Below are positions 1 to 6,223 of a stretch of 15,891 nucleotides of DNA, piece by piece. A model generated the notes under the pieces. That model made no database searches, was not told where the DNA came from, and saw only the letters and a list, made by a program, of their open reading frames with translations. The stretch is from Candidatus Njordarchaeum guaymasense (GTDB taxonomy: Archaea; Asgardarchaeota; Njordarchaeia; Njordarchaeales; Njordarchaeaceae). Position numbers and translations under genes: made by a program. The stretch spans positions 1-15,891 of the forward strand of contig JAUQYT010000156.1 in the NCBI GenBank assembly GCA_030587605.1, read 5' to 3'. Position 1 is the stretch's first letter; each line of letters begins with the position of its first letter.

Positions 1-243
1 CATATTGTCCCACCATCCGGGTTTGGGATCACTTCTGTGATGTTTTCCGGCGACGTGAGCATCGCCGGAGAGCGCGTGGAAGATTAGTATCGCGTTACTC
101 TTGTCGTGGTTGAGCCTTCCATAGGTTTCATAAGCTAATGTGATTGGTCCGAGTTTTCTGCTGCTTTCAAGAACCATTTCTTCTGGTGGATGGGCGAATG
201 TAAAGCTTTGAGTCTTAACTATCCCGACAGAACCTTCTTCCAT
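1..243 (-). CDS. metX: Homoserine O-acetyltransferase family protein, N-terminal part (3' end outside the window)
   Basis: Only the first 81 codons are present; the frame runs off the left edge. The translation contains LAYETYGRLN, then DKSNAILIFHALSGDAHVAG and PGWWDNM, the hallmark N-terminal sequence of the alpha/beta-hydrolase homoserine O-acetyltransferases (MetX). These transfer acetyl from acetyl-CoA to homoserine in methionine synthesis. The catalytic Ser/Asp/His lie beyond the edge and cannot be checked, so acyl-donor choice (acetyl versus succinyl) or a serine O-acetyltransferase activity cannot be excluded. The ATG start is supported by GAGGTGA a few bases upstream. The gene is divergent from pyrB. 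Confidence 0.9.
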   Translation of the reverse strand, partial: MEEGSVGIVKTQSFTFAHPPEEMVLESSRKLGPITLAYETYGRLNHDKSNAILIFHALSGDAHVAGKHHRSDPKPGWWDNM

Positions 244-470
244 GGAACTCACCTCAACCATTGCCGTCAACCAACGCAGTAATGGGCTGGTCCTCGAACT
301 ACCTCATTGATCGCTTGGATCGTGAAGATCAGCTCATGATTCAAGGCGAGTGACCTTGCTTAATATACTCGTTGGTTAATCTAAGATATAATATCCCGAG
401 GTAAAGAGTCGTCGATACCCACCACAAGTTTCCTATTTCAACGTGAATACTGGGGTGTGAGGGTTTGGTA
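244..470. promoter_or_regulatory. Divergent metX/pyrB intergenic region with TATA-like boxes
   Basis: This 227-bp gap holds both start signals. On the plus strand GATATAAT (385-392) would place a pyrB transcript start near 413-416, leaving a leader of about 55 nt. On the minus strand TATATTA (367-361) could serve metX with a leader of about 95 nt. A small inverted repeat, CAAGG (342-346) and CCTTG (354-358), lies just upstream of the metX box. I recognise no riboswitch. The boxes are assigned only by AT content and spacing. Confidence 0.35.
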
Positions 471-1394
471 ATGAACCTTCAAGGAAGAGACATAATCTCG
501 ATAAGAGACTTCACAAGGACTGAGCTTGATCATATGCTCTCAGTTGCAGATCAGATGGAGCCACTAGCTAGGAAAGGCTCCGATATGCTAAAAGGAAAAA
601 TCATGGCGACACTATTCTTTGAACCTAGCACGCGAACCAAACTCAGCTTTGAATCTGCTATGTATCGATTGGGAGGAACGAACATTGGCTTTGCCGAGCC
701 AGGGGCAACATCTGTACAAAAGGGTGAGAACCTCTCAGACACTGTCAAAGTTGTAGAGAGCTACGCTGATGTCCTAGTCGTCAGACATCCGCTGGAGGGA
801 GCCTCACGCTGGGCAAGCGAGGTTGCAAGTATCCCAGTGATAAATGCTGGATCAGGCTCTGAGGAACACCCGACCCAAGCGATCCTTGACATCTATACTA
901 TGAAAAGGGAATGCAATTCGATCGATGGCTTGAAAGTGGCCATGGTAGGCGACCTCCGATACGGTCGAACTGTCCATTCCCTTGCCTACGCCCTATCCCT
1001 CTACAACAATGTCAAGCTGATTCTGGTTTCTCCTGATCTATTGAGGATGAGGAAGGAGGTTCTGGAGGATATTGGTCGCAGCATAGAGGTTGAGGAGGTA
1101 AGAGATCTTAAGAAAGCCTTGCATGAAGCCGATGTCATATACATGACTCGGATACAGAAGGAGAGATTCGCAGACCCGGCTGAGTATGAAGCTGTCAGGG
1201 GCTCATATAGGCTCACTCAAGCCGACCTAGAAGAAGCAAAGAAGAATTCGATAGTTATGCATCCGCTTCCAAGAGTTGATGAGGTTGCCGCTGATGTCGA
1301 TAATACGCCACATGCCAGATACTTCAAGCAGGCATGGTACGGCCTCCTAGTGCGTATGGGGTTGCTGGCTCTTATTCTAGGCGCCGCCAAATGA
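471..1394 (+). CDS. pyrB: Aspartate carbamoyltransferase catalytic subunit
   Basis: Condenses carbamoyl phosphate with aspartate, the first committed step of pyrimidine synthesis, in the cytoplasm. The 307-residue length is normal for the catalytic chain. Visible motifs are FFEPSTRTKLSFE with the carbamoyl-phosphate loop S54-T-R-T57, the mobile-loop lysine in SVQKGE (K84), HPTQAILD (133-140), MTRIQKERF with R227, and HPLPRVDE (264-271). I chose ATG at 471 because GTGAGGG sits about 7 nt before it; the upstream in-frame TTG at 465 would be almost on top of that ribosome site. The next gene is convergent only about 20 bp away, and the regulatory subunit gene pyrI, often adjacent in archaea, is not in the window. 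Confidence 0.96.
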   Translation: MNLQGRDIISIRDFTRTELDHMLSVADQMEPLARKGSDMLKGKIMATLFFEPSTRTKLSFESAMYRLGGTNIGFAEPGATSVQKGENLSDTVKVVESYADVLVVRHPLEGASRWASEVASIPVINAGSGSEEHPTQAILDIYTMKRECNSIDGLKVAMVGDLRYGRTVHSLAYALSLYNNVKLILVSPDLLRMRKEVLEDIGRSIEVEEVRDLKKALHEADVIYMTRIQKERFADPAEYEAVRGSYRLTQADLEEAKKNSIVMHPLPRVDEVAADVDNTPHARYFKQAWYGLLVRMGLLALILGAAK

Positions 1395-1415
1395 GATAGA
1401 TCTTCGCAAGACTCG

Positions 1416-3698
1416 TCACACAGAATAGAGCGTTCGGTTATCAATATCTCTACGTCTCGCCTCAGACCATAACTCCAGTGGAGCATAAGTTGCTGACGAT
1501 CTCGCAAACACCGTGAGGTTTGTAGAGCCACACTGCGGACATGTTGAGGGTTTCCCCAATAGGGTTCTGTTGCACCCTCTACAGTAGGAGCAAATGCAGT
1601 CGTAAGTGAAGAAGCGAAGGTGACTACTACATGATCGCACAGTGAAATCCATCAGTCTCTTCGGATCCTGCTCTGTCGGAGCCAAGCAGATGGGGGCCAG
1701 ATGGCCTCCCGACGAATGGGCTTGTACTTTACTCTCCAAGCCTAGTCTCTGTTCGAGTTCTATCTTGGTTGATAGGGGTACTGCGAATAGGTTTGTGTAG
1801 TACGGGTGATCCCTGATTCCTTCTGCCCAAACCTCACCTGGACCATACTTCATCATATCGAGCTTGGCTAACCTCGCAGAAGCTTCGTCTTGGGGCCTCT
1901 GGGCTACAACAAGACGAATACCCAGTTTCTTGGAGGTGGCTTCGGCGAATTCGTTTATTCCCTTGAGTATTTTCACGGCGAATTCTAGGGCCTTTTCATT
2001 CTCGTAAATGGTTGATCCTATGAATGTTCTAGCGGCCTCATGTAGGCCAAGGAAGCTTATTGCGTATGTTGCGTTCTTCTCGATGAAATAGGGTGTACCT
2101 GCGCTTCCAGACAGAAGTGGAAGCAGTGATTGCTGGAGCCTCTCTTTGAGAATCTCTTTTTTTCTCTGAAAGGCATCAGCCACGAGGCTGAGGTATGTAT
2201 CAATTATGGTTTGGAATCTGTCTATTTTTCTGTGAGAATCGTAAGCCATCCTTGGGAGGTTCAGGAAAATGGTGCTCGTGTTGCCCGTCCTCATGCAATC
2301 GTCCTCCCAGTTTCCAGTCCAAGAATTGTCGATTCTCAGGCCTGTTGCTGTATAGGCGGCCTTCTCCTCGTTTTCGAGGCTGGCGAAGTACGGTAGGTAG
2401 GTTTTGGCTGTAAGTTGATGAATCTTGAACAGTAGACTATCATATCTCTTATCTCTCGATTGCAGACCTCTGATCTTGAAGATGAATCTTGGATTGAAGA
2501 GGAGCTTCTCCTCAGATGCCTCAAGGGCGGCATCAACTGCTGCTTCGAGAATCTCACTCGCCGGCTCGGCATAATCAGAGTATTTTCCATGACTGGAACT
2601 GCCGGGCCCAACTGCTTCGATGTCGCGGACGAAGTTAGGAATTGTAAGCTCAAAGCCTAGTGATAGGCCACCTAAATCTTGTGAATAGGCGTCTTGGCGT
2701 ATATTCGTTAGAAACTCGTAGAGCGAACTTTTGAGTTGTTCTTTTGATAGTTTGGATACGTATGGTGCCAAGAATATGTTGAACATGTCAAAACACTGTT
2801 CTCCCGCCACCTCGTTTCTTGTGAGTTGGTAGACCATTTGGGCTGTTGCTAGGGCACTCTGGAAAGTTGTTGGTGGCTTCTTTGTTGGTAGACCGTTTTT
2901 GAGGAAGAATCTTAGATCGTGAATCATCTCACTTGGCTTGAGTACCCATTCTCCTAGGTTATCGATGTGTAGGGCTCCTGAGAGGTGTGCGTCAGCAATG
3001 TTTCTCGGTAGTGAGTTTAGTAATGAGTACTCTTCGATGACCGAGTTGCCGGCTGTGGTTATCACGGTTTGAGCATTGAGCATTTTTTCGCTTGAGTACT
3101 TCAGCAGTTCCGATACGTCGTGTACAGGCATTCCCAATCTTGTGAGTTTGTGTCGGTAATCCTCAAGCCTCTTCTCGATTAGTATTGCGTTGATGAATTC
3201 CCTTATCAGGGGGGCTGTTAGATAGCTTGTTCTCAGCCGGAGAAGTCTCTCTTCGGCTTCTGCTGCTATCTCTTGGGCCAGCTCATAAGGGACACCGGCT
3301 TCATTTACGAGCGAGTTGGCTATTTTCTCCCTCTCGAATTCTTCTAGGGAGAGCCTGGATGTTCGAACATATAGTTTTCCTTTCTTAGCTGCTACGTACT
3401 CTTCTAGGTCTCTTTCAAAATTTACAAGAATCTCTCCTAGCTCTGTTACCCCGTATTTCTTCGAGTTCTTGTCTAGCGTGACTAGCTGGGTTCCAGTCAC
3501 GCTCTTGAGGTGGTAGACGAACTTGCCAGCGTCTCTTATTGGATCAAGGCCTAGTGCTGACATTATTTCTGTATATGGGAGCGGTCCTTTTGTCTTGAGC
3601 AGTTTCAGAATCCTTAGCCTTACTGGTGATGAGGCTGCGTTAAGTATCTCCACTCCAGATTTCTCGAAATGCATAGACAATGCCGATGCCTTCTTCAC
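1416..3698 (-). CDS. Winged-helix/ATP-cone/NrdD-like fusion lacking the radical glycine (probable nucleotide-sensing regulator)
   Basis: The order is an ArsR-like winged helix (about residues 12-95), an ATP-cone (about 107-195, ending YRHKLTRLGMPVHDV), a class III ribonucleotide reductase-like barrel (for example LPRNIADAHLSGALHIDNLG at 230-249, FNIFLAPYVS at 306-315, GNTSTIFLNLPRMAYD at 472-487, YYTNLFAVPLS at 633-643), then a zinc ribbon C706-x2-C709/C720-x2-C723. Active NrdD ends in an R-x-x-G-Y radical motif followed by P...W....; here it reads RSSATYAPLELW (733-744), with Ala736 (GCA, 1491-1493) at the glycine position. No nrdG activase gene is nearby. I infer a pseudoenzyme that reads (d)NTP levels through the ATP-cone and binds DNA through the winged helix. 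The start is GTG at 3698, about 26 bp after a TATA-like box; ATG at 3674 (residue 9) is an alternative. Ordinary NrdD is unlikely unless the radical sits elsewhere. Confidence 0.8.
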   Translation of the reverse strand: MKKASALSMHFEKSGVEILNAASSPVRLRILKLLKTKGPLPYTEIMSALGLDPIRDAGKFVYHLKSVTGTQLVTLDKNSKKYGVTELGEILVNFERDLEEYVAAKKGKLYVRTSRLSLEEFEREKIANSLVNEAGVPYELAQEIAAEAEERLLRLRTSYLTAPLIREFINAILIEKRLEDYRHKLTRLGMPVHDVSELLKYSSEKMLNAQTVITTAGNSVIEEYSLLNSLPRNIADAHLSGALHIDNLGEWVLKPSEMIHDLRFFLKNGLPTKKPPTTFQSALATAQMVYQLTRNEVAGEQCFDMFNIFLAPYVSKLSKEQLKSSLYEFLTNIRQDAYSQDLGGLSLGFELTIPNFVRDIEAVGPGSSSHGKYSDYAEPASEILEAAVDAALEASEEKLLFNPRFIFKIRGLQSRDKRYDSLLFKIHQLTAKTYLPYFASLENEEKAAYTATGLRIDNSWTGNWEDDCMRTGNTSTIFLNLPRMAYDSHRKIDRFQTIIDTYLSLVADAFQRKKEILKERLQQSLLPLLSGSAGTPYFIEKNATYAISFLGLHEAARTFIGSTIYENEKALEFAVKILKGINEFAEATSKKLGIRLVVAQRPQDEASARLAKLDMMKYGPGEVWAEGIRDHPYYTNLFAVPLSTKIELEQRLGLESKVQAHSSGGHLAPICLAPTEQDPKRLMDFTVRSCSSHLRFFTYDCICSYCRGCNRTLLGKPSTCPQCGSTNLTVFARSSATYAPLELWSEARRRDIDNRTLYSV

Positions 3699-3719
3699 GG
3701 TTTTATGACCAAAATTCTG

Positions 3720-3727
3720 TTTAAAAG
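3720..3727 (-). promoter_or_regulatory. TATA-like box of the NrdD-like fusion gene
   Basis: Reading on the minus strand, CTTTTAAA is centred about 26 bp before the GTG at 3698, the archaeal TATA-to-transcript-start distance. The mRNA could therefore be leaderless, which agrees with the absence of a ribosome-binding site before that GTG. The sequence before the box is not clearly purine-rich, so the TFB element is weak. Confidence 0.4.
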
Positions 3728-3766
3728 AATGGACAATTAGTTCAAGTTAACTACACTTTTCTCAAG

Positions 3767-3782
3767 TTGTCATTATTGACAA
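3767..3782. promoter_or_regulatory. Perfect palindrome, candidate operator
   Basis: TTGTCA-TTAT-TGACAA is a perfect 6-bp inverted repeat with a 4-bp spacer. It lies in the divergent gap between the winged-helix/NrdD-like gene and the secreted-protein gene, about 50 bp upstream of the former's TATA-like box and about 70 bp upstream of the latter's. A further GACAA half-site lies at 3732-3736, and TCAAGTT is repeated at 3742-3748 and 3762-3768, exactly 20 bp (two helical turns) apart. The symmetry suits a dimeric winged-helix protein; binding is inference. Confidence 0.4.
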
Positions 3783-3850
3783 GGTTGATGCAGGTAATCG
3801 TGCTAGATTAGCGAGATGGCCGATTTGTAGTTATGTAACACATAGCAACA

Positions 3851-3857
3851 TTTATAC
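3851..3857 (+). promoter_or_regulatory. TATA-like box for the secreted-protein gene
   Basis: TTTATAC would set transcription near 3879-3881, giving a leader of about 18 nt that includes the purine run AAAGAAGAGAG before the ATG at 3898. Confidence 0.45.
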
Positions 3858-3897
3858 ATTCAACCATCCAAACTATAGGGCTTGAGAAAGAAGAGAG

Positions 3898-4407
3898 ATG
3901 AAGCATCTTGGGGCTTTTCTGACCCTACTGCTGGCCTCATCAACGATATCGATCCTCGCAGTGGAACCACTGCTCGCAAGAAACAAGAACTATGAAGTCG
4001 TAGACTCAAAGAGCTTCATGTTCCAAAGCACCTCTGGCAAGGCATATCCAATCTCAAACAAGGGCATGGCCTATCCTGCCACACTGATTATCTCTGGCGA
4101 ATGGATAGAAAATCAAAATAAAGAATTAGCCAATGTTGGGGAACTAAGAATCACCGACGGATCGTTGACAATTGATACAGACTACTATGCAGCCAAAGTC
4201 TACAAGATCATCAAAGGCTTCGGCATCTATAACGAGAAAAATGGCAAATTGAAAATCCTATGCGAAGTACACGAACTGATCATTGAACCAACCTATCGAC
4301 TAGTTCTGCAAGGCAAAAGGAATGCTGACGGAACCTCTTTTGAAGCGCCTGAGAGCAGAATTGCATCACAATACTTTGTGGAATTCTCTGGACAGTTGAC
4401 GAAGTAA
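3898..4407 (+). CDS. Small secreted protein of unknown function
   Basis: The 169-residue product begins with a clear signal peptide: Lys2, a hydrophobic core at about residues 5-22 and a likely cleavage after PLLA (residue 27). The rest is a hydrophilic, beta-rich looking domain with alternating polar and hydrophobic residues (for example YPATLIISGEWIE, KILCEVHELIIEP, YRLVLQGKR), one cysteine, no transmembrane anchor and no lipobox. It is probably exported to the cell surface or outside as a small beta-sandwich-type domain. I do not recognise a family. It has its own promoter and a pyrimidine-rich tract after the stop, so it looks monocistronic. Signal peptide and reading frame are firm; any function is unknown. 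Confidence 0.75.
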   Translation: MKHLGAFLTLLLASSTISILAVEPLLARNKNYEVVDSKSFMFQSTSGKAYPISNKGMAYPATLIISGEWIENQNKELANVGELRITDGSLTIDTDYYAAKVYKIIKGFGIYNEKNGKLKILCEVHELIIEPTYRLVLQGKRNADGTSFEAPESRIASQYFVEFSGQLTK

Positions 4408-4408
4408 A

Positions 4409-4430
4409 CTCTCCCTTCTTTCTTTTCTCC
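4409..4430 (+). terminator. T-rich terminator tract after the secreted-protein gene
   Basis: A pyrimidine-rich run with several T clusters starts 2 nt after the TAA stop, as expected for archaeal T-tract termination. Confidence 0.5.
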
Positions 4431-4435
4431 TGTTG

Positions 4436-4451
4436 GGGCCCGGATGGGCCC
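4436..4451. repeat. GGGCCC-GGAT-GGGCCC inverted repeat
   Basis: Two self-complementary GGGCCC blocks flank GGAT and can form a 6-bp GC-only stem with a tetraloop. It lies directly after the T-rich tract and about 75 bp before the tRNA TATA-like box. It may help block read-through; no poly-T follows it. The rest of 4452-4527 shows nothing I can assign. Confidence 0.5.
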
Positions 4452-4527
4452 ATCAAAACAACAGTCCACTCTCCTGACCTCAGCCCCTTAGATATCGTGT
4501 GGAGTCGGCCGCTGGGAGTGGCAACGC

Positions 4528-4535
4528 CTTTAAAG
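4528..4535 (+). promoter_or_regulatory. TATA-like box of the tRNA gene
   Basis: CTTTAAAG is centred about 27 bp before the first base of the tRNA, the spacing normal for archaeal tRNA promoters. Confidence 0.55.
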
Positions 4536-4598
4536 CCGATATGGCTAGTCTTTCAGCCGGGGCGGTGGTCCAGTTTGGTCTAAGATCCCGGTCTCGGG

Positions 4599-4614
4599 TC
4601 TTCTTTTGAGAGAG
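4599..4614 (+). other. tRNA intron 1 at canonical position 37/38
   Basis: Removing these 16 nt restores a 7-nt anticodon loop CTCGGGA. In the canonical BHB register the central helix has three pairs (bases 32-34 with 4610-4612) plus a G-A mismatch. A shifted register (TCTC 4592-4595 with GAGA 4610-4613) gives four perfect pairs but would leave the loop 2 nt short, so the 37/38 boundaries are preferred. Confidence 0.75.
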
Positions 4615-4636
4615 AGCCGGAGATCGCGGGTTCAAA

Positions 4637-4656
4637 ATGGATTGAGCACATGAATG
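4637..4656 (+). other. tRNA intron 2 in the T-loop, position 59/60
   Basis: Twenty nucleotides interrupt the T-loop. The BHB fits exactly: T-stem, 3' bulge 4655-4657, central helix TTCA (4631-4634) with TGAA (4651-4654), 5' bulge AAA 4635-4637, then a short TG/CA inner helix (4638-4639 with 4649-4650). Cutting after the second base of each bulge yields TTCAAAT. Confidence 0.8.
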
Positions 4657-4746
4657 TCCCGCCCGCCCCACTACTGCAAACAAAGCTAGAATTCAAGTAG
4701 CTATCACGCTGGAATTGGAAGATCATTGGCACTAGAAGCAGGATGG

Positions 4747-6126
4747 CTAACTTTTCTTCTCTCTCTTCTCGATCTCTCTTGCAGCCACCACACCAGAGGC
4801 AGATGCTTGGATGAGTCCCCTCGTTATTCCGGCCCCATCACCTATGGCAAACAGGTTTTGTATCTTCGTCTCAAAACTATTGTTCAGTTCAAGTCTTGAA
4901 GAATAGAACTTGACCTCGACACCATACAGTAGTGTGTGTTTCGCGTACACCCCTGGTGAGACCTTGTCCATGGCTTGAAGCATCTCTTTTATGTCCTCAA
5001 GGTAGCGGTAGGGTAAGATGAAGCTCAAATCCCCTGGTGTTGCGAACTTCAGAGTGGGAACTACTAGGTTCCTAGCCATCCTCTCCTCAGTTGATCTCCT
5101 GCCTGCTTCAAGATCTCCTAGCCTCTGGACTAGGATCCCGCCTCCCAACAGGTTTGCCAATCTAGCTATGTACTTTCCATAGGCTATTGGTTCTCTGAAA
5201 GGCTCCGTGAACTTTGTGCTAACAAGTACGGCAAAATTCGTGTTGCCAGTCTTCTTCTCAGCCCAACTTTGGCCGTTGACCGTGACGATGTCGTTATAGG
5301 ACTCGGTTATGACTTCTCCCGAGGGATTCATACAGAATGTCCTGACCATGTCATCAAAGGATTTTGAGTGGTAAATGAATTTAGGTTCGTAGAGGGCTTC
5401 AGTCAACTCCTCAAGAACCGGCACCGGTACTTCGACGCGGACGCCTAGGTCAACAGGATTGGTCAGAGTTTTTAAGCCGAGTACTTGAGCCTCTGACGTG
5501 AGCCATTCTGCGCCGACCCGACCGGGAGCCACAATAACATATTTGCTAGTGAACTTCTTTCCGTCCTTTGTCTCAACACCTTTGGCCTCTCCATTTTTCA
5601 CTATCAAACTCTTGACTTCGGTCGCTGTTCGGATCTCAACCTTCTTTTGAAGAAACTGTTTTGTCTTACTCAGGATGCGAGCGCAGTTCTCTGTTCCCAA
5701 GTGTCGTATTCGAGATGGGATTAGTTTCAGTCCGGCAAGGGATGCTTTTCTTTCAATGTCTTCAATCTTTGCTAGATCCGTTCCGTAGAGATGGTGTGGA
5801 GCTCCAAACTTCACATAGACACTATCGACATAGTCTATCAGTCTTTTTAATTCAGCGAGATCGATATACTCATCGAGCCAGCCGCCGACCTCTGTTGAGA
5901 GCGTGAGTTTACCGTCACTGAAAGCACCGGACCCGCCCCATCCCGTCAGTAGATAGCATGGTTCACATCTTACGCAGCCGAATCCCCGATCGGCTGAGCA
6001 TCTCCTCTTTTCCAGCTGCGGTCCCATATCGAGCATCAGGATCTTTAAGTCTGCCCTGTTGACAAGTTCAAGTGCTGAGAATATTCCGGCAGGTCCACAG
6101 CCAACGATGGTAACGTCATAACTCAA
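4747..6126 (-). CDS. FAD-dependent dehydrogenase (COG2509 type)
   Basis: This 459-residue flavoprotein opens with the dinucleotide-binding GCGPAG motif (9-14). A cysteine-rich stretch follows, with C43, GFGCVRCEPCYLLTG (C50, C53, C56), then WGGSGAFSDGKLTLS. It ends with the second FAD motif LFAIGDGAGITRGLIQASAS. This combination marks the uncharacterised FAD-dependent dehydrogenases of COG2509; the substrate is unknown and it is probably a soluble oxidoreductase. The start is TTG at 6126, with GAGGAAG shortly upstream, and MSYDVTIVGCGPAG begins exactly where such proteins normally start. It lies 97 bp after purM on the same strand but has a TATA-like box of its own, so it need not belong to the purine operon. 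The spaced cysteines could bind metal or form a redox disulfide. Confidence 0.85.
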   Translation of the reverse strand: MSYDVTIVGCGPAGIFSALELVNRADLKILMLDMGPQLEKRRCSADRGFGCVRCEPCYLLTGWGGSGAFSDGKLTLSTEVGGWLDEYIDLAELKRLIDYVDSVYVKFGAPHHLYGTDLAKIEDIERKASLAGLKLIPSRIRHLGTENCARILSKTKQFLQKKVEIRTATEVKSLIVKNGEAKGVETKDGKKFTSKYVIVAPGRVGAEWLTSEAQVLGLKTLTNPVDLGVRVEVPVPVLEELTEALYEPKFIYHSKSFDDMVRTFCMNPSGEVITESYNDIVTVNGQSWAEKKTGNTNFAVLVSTKFTEPFREPIAYGKYIARLANLLGGGILVQRLGDLEAGRRSTEERMARNLVVPTLKFATPGDLSFILPYRYLEDIKEMLQAMDKVSPGVYAKHTLLYGVEVKFYSSRLELNNSFETKIQNLFAIGDGAGITRGLIQASASGVVAAREIEKREKKS

Positions 6127-6167
6127 GAATTCTTCCTCGGAACCAGAAGAATGGCAACTATGTCATG

Positions 6168-6175
6168 ATATAAGC
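6168..6175 (-). promoter_or_regulatory. TATA-like box for the FAD-dependent dehydrogenase
   Basis: GCTTATAT on the minus strand would start transcription near 6145, leaving a leader of about 18 nt that contains GAGGAAG before the TTG at 6126. Confidence 0.4.
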
Positions 6176-6223
6176 TTACCTAACTTTCTGGAATTCCGCG
6201 TGAGACCGGGGGGTCATTACCTC

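Larger units (their letters stand above)
4559..4670 (+). tRNA. tRNA-Pro(CGG) with two introns
   Basis: The acceptor stem is perfect: GGGGCGG (4559-4565) with CCGCCCC (4663-4669), discriminator A73 at 4670, CCA not encoded. U8, A14, G15-C48, G18G19 and U33 are all present. The anticodon stem is CCGGT (4588-4592) with GCCGG (4616-4620), including one U-G pair, around anticodon CGG at 4595-4597 with G37. The variable loop is AGATC; the T-stem GCGGG (4626-4630) pairs with CCCGC (4658-4662). These parts fit only if 16 nt are removed after position 37 and 20 nt after position 59, leaving a 76-nt mature tRNA with T-loop TTCAAAT. The D-stem is weak (G-U, U-A, C-G, C-A mismatch). It would decode proline CCG. 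Confidence 0.88.

Noticed and set aside
465..470. TTG start for pyrB two codons before ATG 471
   Set aside because: The ribosome site GTGAGGG would almost touch it; ATG 471 has correct spacing.
244..470. SAM or other riboswitch in the metX leader
   Set aside because: I could not find a known conserved core or convincing multi-stem fold, only a weak 5-bp inverted repeat.
1217..1531. 104-codon minus-strand frame across the pyrB/NrdD-like junction
   Set aside because: It overlaps the ends of two well-supported genes in another frame and resembles no protein.
1416..3698. Functional anaerobic ribonucleotide reductase (nrdD) call
   Set aside because: The radical glycine is replaced by alanine, no nrdG is adjacent and a DNA-binding domain is fused at the N-terminus.
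4480..4683. 67-codon minus-strand frame
   Set aside because: It runs antisense through the tRNA gene and its promoter and has no start signals.
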